From assembly GCA_023388715.1 (NCBI GenBank), contig JAEWFT010000045.1, positions 11,688 through 75,687 on the forward strand: a stretch of 64,000 nt of DNA. Reading direction: 5' to 3'. Below the pieces are notes generated by a model that was not told where the DNA came from, ran no database searches, and saw nothing but the letters and a program-made list of their open reading frames with translations. Position numbers and translations under genes: made by a program. The DNA is from Pseudomonadota bacterium (GTDB lineage Bacteria > Pseudomonadota > Gammaproteobacteria > Xanthomonadales > Xanthomonadaceae). Positions within the stretch are counted from its first letter, which is position 1, and every line of letters begins with the position of its first letter. Below, piece by piece: positions 26,851 to 35,390 of the stretch.

Positions 26851-27417
26851 TCAAGGCGGGGTGACGTCCACGCCGAGCCCCTTCTTGACCGGTTCGCCGG
26901 TCTCGGTGGCCTCGGCCACGCGCTCGGCGGCGGACTCGGCCGACTCGCTGCTGTCCGCTTCCGGCATGAAGGTCGCCAGCTCGCCGATCCCGAGACGCGC
27001 CAGCTGGCGCCGGGTCGCCTTCATCCGCGTGTGTTCGAAATAGCGCATCGCGGTGTAGCCCGCGGCGCCGGTGGCGATGATGCTGAGCACGCCGGTTAAC
27101 AGCATCGACAGCGACCAGGCCAGACCCGCGCCACGGCTCAGCCACACCACCAGGCTTGCCATCAACAGCAGCCAGGCGGACGCACCGAACGCGATCGCGA
27201 CGCCGGTGAACGCCAGCGTCCGGCCGAATGCGCTGCGCGCGAGCGAGACATCGGCCGAGACCAGGATGCGGAAGGCGCTCGCCGCATCCTTGGCCGCCTT
27301 CAGTCCGGCGCGCGCCTCCTCACCCAGCGCGTGCACCGACTCCGACAGGTCGGGCGACGCCGGACCCTGCCGCGGTGGCGGCGGGCCGGTGCGCGGGCTG
27401 TCGTCGGCCGCCGTCAT
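26851..27417 (-). CDS. yqjE: Phage-holin-family (YqjE-like) membrane protein
   Basis: A 188-residue protein with a charged N-terminal helix, then two transmembrane helices (about 68-88 and 98-118) and an acidic C-terminal tail. This is the DUF1469/phage-holin III pattern of YqjE. It is not evidence for a prophage: the family is chromosomal and sits beside YqjD-type ribosome-anchoring proteins. Gap of 9 bases from the YqjD-like gene. Confidence 0.75.
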   Translation of the reverse strand: MTAADDSPRTGPPPPRQGPASPDLSESVHALGEEARAGLKAAKDAASAFRILVSADVSLARSAFGRTLAFTGVAIAFGASAWLLLMASLVVWLSRGAGLAWSLSMLLTGVLSIIATGAAGYTAMRYFEHTRMKATRRQLARLGIGELATFMPEADSSESAESAAERVAEATETGEPVKKGLGVDVTPP

Positions 27418-27426
27418 TCGGTCGGC

Positions 27427-27783
27427 TTACTTGTCGCTGCGGCCGAGCTTGGAAATGATCCAGCCAGCGGCAAACGCGGCGCCGAACGCGGCCAGCGGAC
27501 GCTCGCGGATCAGCTCGGCAGCGCTGTCGATCAGGTCGCGGCCCTTGTCCATCAGCACGTCCATCTGCTCGCCGGCGGCGGCGCCCAGGTGCTCGGCGGC
27601 GTTGATGCTGGAGAGCGCGCCCTGCGCCAGCTCCGACTTCACCTCGGCCTTGCCCAGCCGCACCTCGTCGCCGGCCGCGTTGGCCGCGCCCTTGATTGCG
27701 CCGCCGGCAGCGACCGCGGCCTGCTTCAGGTGGGAGCCGGCCTCGCCCAGGTTGCTCTTGACCGCTTCGGTTTCGTTGCTCAT
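27427..27783 (-). CDS. YqjD/ElaB-like (DUF883-type) stress membrane protein
   Basis: A 118-residue protein with an amphipathic Ala-rich N-terminal region and a C-terminal membrane segment after the motif IRERPLAAFGAAFAAGWIIS, typical of DUF883 tail-anchored proteins. Family members YqjD/ElaB are stationary-phase proteins that tether ribosomes to the inner membrane. The start is the ATG of MSNETEAV; a longer upstream reading begins within the intergenic region. It is first in a cluster with the YqjE-like gene. Confidence 0.75.
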   Translation of the reverse strand: MSNETEAVKSNLGEAGSHLKQAAVAAGGAIKGAANAAGDEVRLGKAEVKSELAQGALSSINAAEHLGAAAGEQMDVLMDKGRDLIDSAAELIRERPLAAFGAAFAAGWIISKLGRSDK

Positions 27784-27857
27784 CGACTGGATCCTCGTTG
27801 GGGGAAAACGCACTGGCATTCAGCGTGGCAGCCCGTGCGTGATGCGTCCGTCACGGT

Positions 27858-29288
27858 TCAGGGCATGGGCACGTTGTAGGCGCGGCCGTTTCGCAACACG
27901 CGCAGGTAGAGCTGCGCCGGGGTGGTCGCCATCACCGCGCGGAAGCCGGTGAGGTCGCTGAACTGGCCGGTGTTGGCGGCCAGCACCACGTCGCCGACGC
28001 GCAGGCCGGTCTGCGCGATGCGGCTGCCGGGCACCACCTTGTCTACGACCACGCCGGAAAGCCCCTGGCGGCGCAGCGATTCGGGCAGCTCGGCGAAGCT
28101 GGCGCCGGCCAGGCGCGGGTCCAGTTCGGCGCCTTCCAGCGCCTTGGGGACTTCGCGCAGCCCGGTGGTCACCTGCAGCGCGCGGCCGTCGCGGCGGACG
28201 TCGAGCACGATCCGCGCATCCGGGCGCTGCAGGCCCTGGAAATTGCGCAGCGCTTCGGCGTCGCGCACCGCCTGGCCATTCGCGGCCAGGATCACGTCGC
28301 CCACGCGCAGGCCGGCGCTGGCGGCGGCCGAGCCGGGATGCACGCGGGTCACCACCGCGCCGCGGGCCTCGTCCAGGCCCAGCCCGCGGGCGATCCGCGC
28401 GTCCACGTCCTGGCTGTCGATGCCGAGCGTGCCGCGACGGACCACGCCACCGGCCAGCAGCTGGTCCTTGATGCCGTTGGCGAGGTTGGACGGGATCGCG
28501 AAGCCCAGCCCGATGTTGCCCGCGGCCGATCCGCGCGGGTTGAAGCTCGCGGTGTTGATGCCGACCAGCTGGCCGTTGAGGTTGACCAGCGCGCCGCCGG
28601 AGTTGCCGGGGTTGATCGAGGCATCGGTCTGGATGAAGTTCTGGAAGCCGGCGCCCGGCAGGTTGTTGCGCCCGACCGCCGAGACGATCCCGGAAGTCAC
28701 CGTCTGGCCCACGCCGAACGGGTTGCCGATCGCGACCACGAAGTCGCCGATCTGCATCGCGTCGCTGTTGGCCAGCGGGATCGCGGTGAGGTTGTCGGCG
28801 GGGATCTTCATCAGCGCGATGTCGGTGTCGGCGTCATTGCCGACGAACTCCGCCTTGAGCGTGCGCCCGTCGGCGAGGATGACTTCGACTTCGTCGGCGT
28901 CCTCGACCACGTGGTTATTGGTGAGCACGAGACCGCGCTGCGCATCGATGATCACCCCGGAGCCGAGCGAGCGCGCGATCCGCTCCTGCGGGATCCCGAA
29001 CATGCGGCGGAACACCGGATCGTCGCCGAACGGCGTGTTCACCCGCACCCGCTGCTTGGTATTGACGCTGACCACGGCCGGCAACACGCGCTTGAGCATC
29101 GGCGCCAGCGATGGCATCGGGGTGCCGGCGACCACGTTGGGCAGTGCGCCCGCGGCGGGAATCGCGCTGGCGGCGCCGGGTTGCGCGGCCACCGGCGAAT
29201 CCAGCGCCAGGTGCAGGCCAGTCGCGGCAAAGCCGCCAAACGCCGCGGCCGCGGTGAGGGCAAGCAGGGTCTTGGAGGAGGTCTTCAT
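27858..29288 (-). CDS. Do-family periplasmic serine protease (DegP/DegQ/MucD type)
   Basis: A periplasmic quality-control protease of 476 residues: signal peptide (about 1-35), trypsin-like domain with the triad His126 (TNNHVVEDAD), Asp156 and Ser230 (NPGNSGGAL), and two PDZ domains (about 275-365 and 390-476). The LA-loop expected in DegP is short, so DegQ/MucD-like is more likely. It ends 74 bases before the YqjD-like gene. No sigmaE-type promoter could be recognised with confidence. Confidence 0.95.
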   Translation of the reverse strand: MKTSSKTLLALTAAAAFGGFAATGLHLALDSPVAAQPGAASAIPAAGALPNVVAGTPMPSLAPMLKRVLPAVVSVNTKQRVRVNTPFGDDPVFRRMFGIPQERIARSLGSGVIIDAQRGLVLTNNHVVEDADEVEVILADGRTLKAEFVGNDADTDIALMKIPADNLTAIPLANSDAMQIGDFVVAIGNPFGVGQTVTSGIVSAVGRNNLPGAGFQNFIQTDASINPGNSGGALVNLNGQLVGINTASFNPRGSAAGNIGLGFAIPSNLANGIKDQLLAGGVVRRGTLGIDSQDVDARIARGLGLDEARGAVVTRVHPGSAAASAGLRVGDVILAANGQAVRDAEALRNFQGLQRPDARIVLDVRRDGRALQVTTGLREVPKALEGAELDPRLAGASFAELPESLRRQGLSGVVVDKVVPGSRIAQTGLRVGDVVLAANTGQFSDLTGFRAVMATTPAQLYLRVLRNGRAYNVPMP

Positions 29289-29365
29289 GGGCGAATCGTG
29301 ACGGCTCGATTGTTAACATTCAGTTTCGTCGTAGCCGATGCAATCGCGGCTGAAGCCGGGCGTAC

Positions 29366-30340
29366 TCAGAACGCGTAGGCCAGCGTCAGCGACCAGTTGC
29401 GCGGCCGCCCGTAATAGCCGGTAACGATGCCGAACGGATACGCGAACCCGGAAGTGCGATGGGCACGGTTGCCGAGGTTCTCCCCACGCAGCGCCAGCTC
29501 CCAGTGCTCCCGGGGCGAGGTCCACTCCACCGAGGCATTCCACAACGCGTACCCGCCTTGCCGCAGCAGCGGCTGTAGATCCGTGGTGGGCCAGACCTCG
29601 CTCTGGTAGCGCCCGTCGATCCGCGCGCGCAGCCAGCCGGCGCGGCGCAGCGGGAAATCGCCCGCAACGCTGGTGCCAGCGGTGAGGCGCGGCGCGTTCG
29701 GGAACCGCCGCTGCGAGGCAACATCGATGCCGTTCTCCAGGTAACGGTCGTAGCGCGTGTCGAGCCATCCCGCGTGCCCGCTCCACTGCAGGTAGGCGCC
29801 GAGGCGCGTTCGCCACTCGAGCTCGGCGCCCTGCGCGGTGCCGCGGCCGGCATTGCGGAAATCGGGGAAGCCGGCGGAAAAGCGCGGGTCTTCGCTGGCG
29901 GTGAGGACGCTCAGCTGGATGTTGCGGTAGTCGTGGTGGAACAGCGTTGCGTTGACGGCCAGGGCGCCGCCAAGCCACTCGGTCTTCGCCCCCACCTCGT
30001 TGGCGACGACGGTTTCGGCGGCCAGCGGATGCACGGACTCCGGATAGGCCTTGGCATTGGCGCGCACGTTGTAGCTGCCGCCCTTGAAGCCGCAGCTGAC
30101 CTGCCAGTACACCATCGCCCGCGGGTCCGGGTGCCAGGACAGCGCGAGCCGCGGGGTGGGCGCGCTGTAGCGGGTGCGGTCGGTGAAGTCGGCCAGCACC
30201 TCGGCGACCTCGGCGTACCCGTCGTCGCGGTAGTAGGCGTTGTAGGCCGTGGCGGTCTTGCGCTCGACGGTGTAGCGCAGCCCCAGGTCCAGCTCCCAGT
30301 TCGCGCCGAAGCGGCGGCTGAGGTGGCCGTACACCGGGCC
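29366..30340 (-). pseudogene. TonB-dependent receptor, C-terminal remnant
   Basis: About 325 residues of the C-terminal beta-barrel of an outer-membrane TonB-dependent receptor: alternating aromatic strands (LGLRYTVERKTATAYN, AGWLDTRYDRYLENGIDV, LSLTLAYAF), ending in the aromatic residue used for barrel insertion. The plug domain, TonB box and signal peptide are absent. Homology to a receptor stops at about 30340, where a divergent TPR gene begins. The antisense frame stays open to 31288, but that part is a shadow of the TPR gene. It would not make a functional receptor. Confidence 0.85.
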
Positions 30341-30349
30341 AAGGTGATG
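30335..30349. other. Deletion junction between two divergent truncated genes
   Basis: Receptor-like coding sequence on the minus strand ends here and TPR-like coding sequence on the plus strand begins here, with no intergenic space. Both genes lack their 5' parts. The simplest reading is one deletion that removed the shared promoter region and the N-terminal portions of both. No insertion sequence end or obvious direct repeat was seen at the site. The exact breakpoint cannot be fixed without an intact relative. Confidence 0.7.
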
Positions 30350-31165
30350 ACCGGCGACGGCGATCCGCGCGAACTGTTCCCGCTGGCGCAGGCGGCGGTG
30401 CAGAAGGCGTTGGCGATTGATCCGCAATCGGCCGAGGCGTGGTCGTCCAAGGGCTTCATCGAGTTCTGGTACGGCTGGGACTGGCCCGGCGCGGAGGCCT
30501 CGATCGCGCGCGCCATCGCCCTCAACCCCAACCTCGCCGAAGCCCAACTGGCGATGGCGCACCTGCTGGTCAACATCGGCCGGGCGCGGGATGCACTTCC
30601 CTTCGTCCGTCGCGCCATTGCGCTGGATCCGCTGTCGCCGCTGATCAACTCCCTGGGCAGCTACTTCCTGCGCATAGCGGGCGAGGCGGAAGACGCGCAG
30701 AAGCACCTGCAGAAGACCCTGGAGCTGGAGCCGGATGCCTGGATCGCCATGCGCATCAAGGCAGGGCGAGCGCTGGCAGCCGGCAACAACGCGGAGGCGG
30801 TGGCCAACCTCCAGCGCGCGGTGGAGATCTCGCAGGGCCAGAGCAACACGGTGGCCTCGCTGGGCCAGGCTTATCTCGCTGCCGGGGATCGCGCGTCCGC
30901 GGAACGCCTGATGGCCGAACTGGAAGCACGTCGCCAACGCGACTACGTGCCGGCGACCAGCCTGGCCCAGCTGGCCGACGCGCTGGGCGATCGCACGCGC
31001 GCGCTGGATCTGCTTGAACAGGGCTACCGCGAGCGCGACGTGCGCATGTCGTTCCTGCTGCTGGACTGGCCGCAGCTGCGCGCCGAGCCCCGCTACCTGG
31101 CCTTGCTCGAACGCATGCGCCTGCCGCTGCCAGCGAGCCCGGGCGAGGAGCGCAGCGGGCCCTGA
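30347..31165 (+). pseudogene. TPR-domain protein, C-terminal remnant
   Basis: Up to 272 residues with repeated tetratricopeptide helices (AVQKALAIDPQSAEAWSSKG, ASIARAIALNPNLAEAQLAM, and LLEQGYRERDVRMSFLLLDW near the end). The pattern matches the C-terminal part of large xanthomonad regulators with an N-terminal winged-helix (CadC-type) or kinase domain plus TPRs. Here the coding sequence opens mid-TPR with no DNA-binding domain. ATG 30347 is the first usable codon but has no good ribosome-binding site. It is probably a fragment, though a free TPR protein is not excluded. Confidence 0.75.
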
Positions 31166-31287
31166 GACGGTTGCGCGCCGCAGCACGTTTGCCCATTCAG
31201 GCCGGCCCCCGGAACGCCGCGCTGAGTCCCTGGCCCACTGCTGGCGCGGCTTTCGCGCCAACCCGACGGCCGGGCGCAAATTGGTCA

Positions 31288-31315
31288 TTGACTGGCGTCG
31301 GGGCCGTGCTATGGT
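31288..31315 (+). promoter_or_regulatory. Putative sigma70 promoter of the nrdJ locus
   Basis: TTGACT (31288-31293) and TATGGT (31310-31315) are separated by 16 bases. Transcription would start near 31322, immediately before the two NrdR-type boxes. The 375-base stretch between the TPR remnant and nrdJ (31166-31540) holds this promoter and the boxes; no other gene was seen there. Confidence 0.5.
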
Positions 31316-31327
31316 TTACCGGCAATG

Positions 31328-31343
31328 CCACTAGATGTAGTGG
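31328..31343. promoter_or_regulatory. NrdR box 1
   Basis: A 16-base perfect palindrome, CCACTAGATGTAGTGG, matching the NrdR consensus (acaCwAtATaTwGtgt) at 11 or 12 positions including the central AT and flanking C/G. NrdR is the ATP/dATP-sensing repressor of ribonucleotide reductase genes. It lies just downstream of the putative promoter, a repressing position. Confidence 0.8.
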
Positions 31344-31358
31344 TCATTGATGCAATAG

Positions 31359-31374
31359 TTACCAATTCTAGTGG
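31359..31374. promoter_or_regulatory. NrdR box 2
   Basis: TTACCAATTCTAGTGG matches the right half of the NrdR consensus well and the left half partly. It starts exactly 31 bases after box 1, i.e. about three helical turns, the spacing known for paired NrdR boxes. Confidence 0.7.
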
Positions 31375-31540
31375 GCGCAATAAAGCGGCGTTGGGGAGCG
31401 ACGCTGGGCGGCTGGAAACCCTGCAAACGCGCACTGTCCGGTGATCCGGACCGGTTGCGCATGGCAACCGCCGCTTCCCGATCCCGCGAAGGCACGCAGC
31501 CAGGCTGCAGCAGGCAACATGGACAGGAGAGTCGACAGGC

Positions 31541-33691
31541 ATGAGCACGGCGAGGCTTGAGGCAGTGGTCACGGACGCGAAGCAGGACATCCCGATGCAG
31601 CCCGCATCGATGGACATCTGGGACAAGAAGTACCGCCTGAAGACCAAGCAGGGCGAGCCGCTGGATGCCGATATCGACGGCACCTACCTGCGCGTGGCCA
31701 AGGCGCTGGCGGAAGCCGAGCCGACCGCCGAGCTGCAGCAGTACTGGCAGGAGCGCTTCGCATGGGCGCTGCGCCGCGGCGCGATCCCGGCCGGCCGCAT
31801 CACCTCCAACGCCGGCGCGCAGGCGCACAAGCCCGCGACCAGCACCATCAACTGCACCGTGTCCGGCACCATCACCGATTCGATGGACGGCATCCTGTAG
31901 AAGGTCCACGAGGCCGGGCTGACGCTCAAGGCCGGTTGCGGGATCGGGTACGAATTCTCCACGCTGCGCCCGCGCGGCGCCTTCGTCGCCGGCGCCGGCG
32001 CCTACACCTCCGGCCCGATGTCCTTCATGGATATCTACGACAAGATGTGTTTCACCGTGTCCAGCGCCGGTGGCCGCCGCGGTGCGCAGATGGGCACCTT
32101 CGACGTCTCGCATCCCGACGTGAAGGACTTCATCCGCGCCAAGCGCGAGGACGGCCGCCTGCGCCAGTTCAACCTCAGCCTGCTGATCACCGACGGCTTC
32201 ATGCAGGCGGTGGAGACCGACGCCGACTGGCCGCTGGTGTTCCCGATCAACGAGAAGGAGGCGGGCGAGCTCGACCTCGCCAACGCCGCAGAGGTGGTGT
32301 GGCGCGACTGGCCCACCCACAAGAACTACATCGTGCGCGACGACGGCCTGGTGGCCTGCAAGGTGTACGGGCACATCCGCGCCCGCCACCTGTGGGACAT
32401 GATCATGGTCTCGACCTACGACTACGCCGAGCCGGGCTTCATCCTGATCGACAAGGTCAACGAGATGAACAACAACTGGTGGTGCGAGAACATCCGCGCC
32501 ACCAACCCCTGCGGCGAGCAGCCGCTGCCGCCCTACGGCGCCTGCCTGCTGGGGTCGGTCAATCTGACCAAGTTCGTCAAGCATCCCTTCACCCCCCAGG
32601 CCGCGTTCGACTGGGAGGAATACAAGGAAGTGGTGCGCGTGTTCACCCGCATGCTGGACAACGTGGTCGAAGTGAACGGCCTGCCGTTGCAGCAGCAGCG
32701 CGAGGAAATCCTGCGCAAGCGCCGCCACGGCATGGGCTTCCTCGGCCTGGGCAGCACCATCACCATGCTGCGGATGAAGTACGGCAGCGGCGAGAGCTGC
32801 GAGTTCACCGAGCGCATCGCCCGCGAGATGGCGGTGGCCGGCTGGGAAACCGGCCTTGCGCTGGCGCAGGAGAAAGGCCCGGCGCCGATCATGGACGAGC
32901 GCTTCACCGTCACCGCCGAGATGCTGCGCAAGCGCCCGGAGATGGCGGCAGACGGCTGGAAGGTCGGCCAGGAGATCGAGGGCAAGGTGCTGCATGCGCG
33001 CTACAGCCGCTATATGCAGAAGGTCGCCGAGGTGGCGCCCGAACTGGTCGAGCAGCTGGCGGAAACCGGCGCGCGCTTCACCCACCACAGCTCGATCGCG
33101 CCGACCGGCACCATCTCGCTGTCGCTGGCCAACAACGCCAGCAACGGCATCGAGCCGAGCTTCGCGCACCACTACAGCCGCAACGTGATCCGCGAAGGCA
33201 AGAAGACCAAGGAGAAGGTCGACGTCTTCTCGTTCGAGCTGCTGGCCTACCGCGAGCTGGTCAACCCCAAGGCGATGCCGTTCGCCGAGGACGCCGAGGC
33301 GCGCCTGCCGGAGTACTTCATCTCCGCCGACGACATCAGCCCGAAGGAGCACGTGGACGTGCAGGCCGCGGCGCAGCGCTGGGTGGATTCCTCGATCTCC
33401 AAGACCGCGAACGTCCCGACCGATTACCCGTACGAGGACTTCAAGGACATCTACCGCTACGCGCACCAGCAGGGCCTGAAGGGCTGCACCACCTTCCGCT
33501 TCAACCCCGCCGCGTTCCAGGGCGTGCTGGTCAAGGAAGCCGACCTTGCGAACACCACCTATCGCTTCGAGCTCGAGGACGGCAGCGTGGTGGAGGTCCA
33601 GGGCAACGAGCAGATCGAGTACGACGGCGAGATGCACACCGCGGCCAATCTCTTCGATGCGCTGAAGGAGGGGTACTACGGCAAGTTCTGA
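31541..33691 (+). pseudogene. nrdJ: Class II (B12-dependent) ribonucleotide reductase NrdJa, interrupted by an in-frame TAG
   Basis: The adenosylcobalamin-dependent catalytic subunit that reduces ribonucleotides to deoxyribonucleotides. The full frame would give 716 residues. The first part includes Cys105 (STINCTVSG, redox cysteine). Codon 120 (31898-31900) is TAG in the context ...DGIL-stop-KVHEAG..., after which the same frame continues with family-conserved sequence, including NPCGEQ (Asn322, thiyl-radical Cys324, Glu326), Cys335 and PTGTISL. The stop is a single-base difference from a sense codon (for example GAG or CAG). The next in-frame ATG is 32018, too far downstream to restore the N-terminal domain. 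AGGAG precedes the ATG at 31541. Whether it is dead, read through, or a sequencing error cannot be decided. Confidence 0.85.
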
Positions 33692-33801
33692 CGCCGGCCG
33701 TCGTTCGCTGCACGTCGTGCCCGTCACGCTGCACGGACGCCGTTTCCGGGTATAGGATCGCGCTGTGGTACCCAACAACCTGCGCCCTACGAGGAGGGCT
33801 T

Positions 33802-34479
33802 ATGAGCAAAGGTAAAGGAGTCGCGGCGAAATTGTCTGATGCCGCAGAGACGGTGAAGGACGCCGCGTCGAACGTCGGCAGCACCATCGCCGCCACCGCG
33901 GAAGGTGCGGTGGACACGGTCCTGAAGACCGCGACCAAGGCACGCAAGGCCGCCGACCGTGCCGTCAAGGACGCGCGCAAGGCAGTCAAGAAGACCACCA
34001 CGAAAGCCAAGAAGAAGCTCGAAGCCGTCACCAGCGAAGCGAAGAAGGAAGCCGCCTCGTTGAAGCGCAAGGGAACCGGCAAGAAGGCCGCGAAGAAGGC
34101 CCCGGCGAAGAAGTCCACCGCCAGCAAGTCGACGGCGAAGAAGGCACCGGCCAAGAAGGCCACGGCCAAGAAGGCGACAGCGAAGAAGGCCACTGCCAAG
34201 AAGGCTCCGGCGAAGAAGGCCGCCGCCAAGAAGGCTCCGGCGAGGAAGACGGCGGCAAAGAAGGCGCCCGCGAAGAAGTCGGCGGCAAAGAAGGCGCCCG
34301 CGAAGAAGTCGGCGGCGAAGAAGGCACCGGCCCGCAAGGCGGCCGCCACGAAGTCGCCGGCGAAGAAGGCGACCGCACGCAAGGCCCCCGCCGCGAAGAA
34401 GGCCCCGGCAAAGAAGTCCACCGCCAGCAAGTCGGCGGCGAAGAAGGCCGCCGCCAGGAAGGCGCCGGCCCGGAAGTAA
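33802..34479 (+). CDS. Histone H1-like Lys/Ala-rich nucleoid protein
   Basis: A 225-residue basic protein, predicted to bind DNA nonspecifically. Residues 1-80 form a less repetitive helical region (AAETVKDAASNVGST); the rest is built of degenerate KKAPAKK/KKATAKK/KKSAAKK units, like AlgP and eukaryotic H1 tails. GAGGAGGG at about 33790-33797 is a strong ribosome-binding site before the ATG. Nucleotide repeats in the tail include a near-perfect 30-base tandem pair. It lies between nrdJa and nrdJb, an unusual place. Confidence 0.92.
   Translation: MSKGKGVAAKLSDAAETVKDAASNVGSTIAATAEGAVDTVLKTATKARKAADRAVKDARKAVKKTTTKAKKKLEAVTSEAKKEAASLKRKGTGKKAAKKAPAKKSTASKSTAKKAPAKKATAKKATAKKATAKKAPAKKAAAKKAPARKTAAKKAPAKKSAAKKAPAKKSAAKKAPARKAAATKSPAKKATARKAPAAKKAPAKKSTASKSAAKKAAARKAPARK
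34261..34320 (+). repeat. 30-base tandem repeat in the H1-like gene
   Basis: Two adjacent 30-base units (34261-34290 and 34291-34320) differ at one base. Each encodes KAPAKKSAAK. Recent duplication or gene-internal recombination is likely, so the tail length may vary between strains. Confidence 0.85.
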
Positions 34480-34558
34480 GGCACCACCCCGTCGCCCGGC
34501 GGCCATCCGCCGGGCGGCAGTTCCAGCACCCCGACACGCACCAGCAGGACTGCATCGC

Positions 34559-35323
34559 ATGACCGTCAGGATCGAGAAGAAAATCAAGGGTTACAGCGTC
34601 GTCACCGCCGAGGACAAGGCGAAGGACGCCGTGCCCGCGCCGCCGGCCGTGGTCGAGGCCCCGGAAGACAACGTCATCCAGATGCACGAGCGCATCGAGC
34701 GCCCGGAAGTGCTGGTCGGCTCGACCTACAAGATCAAGTCGCCGCTGGTGGAACACGCGATGTACGTGACCATCAACGACATCGTGCTCAATGCCGGCAA
34801 CGAGCACGAGCACCGGCGCCCGTTCGAGATCTTCATCAATTGCAAGTCGATGGAGCATTTCCAGTGGATCGTCGCGCTCACCCGGATCATGTCCGCGGTG
34901 TTCCGCAAGGGTGGCGACGTGACCTTCATCGTCGACGAGATGAAGGCCGTGTTCGACCCGCGCGGCGGCTACTTCAAGGCCGGCGGCGTGTACATGCCCT
35001 CGCTGGTGGCCGAGCTGGGCAGCATCGTCGAGGAACACCTGAAGTCGATCGGCATGCTGCACGACCCGGAGATGAGCGATGCCCAGCGCGCGCTGATCGC
35101 CGAGAAGCGCCACGCCTACGAGCAGCGCTCAAAAAAAAAACCTGACGTGACCCCTGCCGCCGACGTCCCCGGCGCCGGCCACCAGGAAGACATCGAAGTC
35201 ACCGGCGACGGCGCCAGCTTCCCGCCCACCGCGACCATGTGCCACAAGTGCAGCACCAAGGCGGTGGTGATCATGGACGGGTGTGCGACGTGCCTGAATT
35301 GCGGGTACTCGAAGTGCGGATGA
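34559..35323 (+). CDS. Class II ribonucleotide reductase accessory subunit NrdJb
   Basis: A 254-residue protein matching the second polypeptide of split class II reductases such as Pseudomonas NrdJa/NrdJb. The central region (about 50-165) has the TSCPD-like domain (IKSPLVEHAMYVTINDIVLN). The C-terminal tail is Cys-rich (CHKCSTKAVVIMDG then CATCLNCGYSKCG), the redox-shuttle or zinc-ribbon end used to re-reduce the active site. An A10 run lies in the coding sequence, giving SKKKPD near residue 194. It needs nrdJa to work, and nrdJa here carries an amber codon. Confidence 0.88.
   Translation: MTVRIEKKIKGYSVVTAEDKAKDAVPAPPAVVEAPEDNVIQMHERIERPEVLVGSTYKIKSPLVEHAMYVTINDIVLNAGNEHEHRRPFEIFINCKSMEHFQWIVALTRIMSAVFRKGGDVTFIVDEMKAVFDPRGGYFKAGGVYMPSLVAELGSIVEEHLKSIGMLHDPEMSDAQRALIAEKRHAYEQRSKKKPDVTPAADVPGAGHQEDIEVTGDGASFPPTATMCHKCSTKAVVIMDGCATCLNCGYSKCG
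35131..35140 (+). repeat. A10 homopolymer inside nrdJb
   Basis: Ten consecutive A, in frame as part of TCA-AAA-AAA-AAA, in an otherwise very GC-rich gene. Runs of nine or more A are well known for polymerase slippage. A shift here would replace or remove the Cys-rich C-terminal tail. Confidence 0.95.
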
Positions 35324-35390
35324 GGGCAAGGTCGGCCTGAGTCACAGGTGCGGAGCAGGATGTCCTGATTCGTTGCCGCAAGGACGCACC

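Noticed and set aside
26851..27417. Prophage holin
   Set aside because: The protein is of the chromosomal YqjE type, next to YqjD-like genes, with no lysis or capsid genes around.
29366..31288. Full-length 640-residue TonB-dependent receptor on the minus strand
   Set aside because: Only the last 325 residues look like a receptor. The rest is Arg/Gly-rich antisense of the TPR gene, without a start codon context or signal peptide.
31321..31350. Cobalamin riboswitch in front of nrdJ
   Set aside because: GCCACTA resembles the B12 box, but it belongs to the NrdR palindrome and the other conserved elements of the riboswitch were not found.
33531..34541. Phe/Ala-rich minus-strand frame opposite the H1-like gene
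   Set aside because: The repetitive AFFAAAF pattern is only the complement of the Lys/Ala codons.
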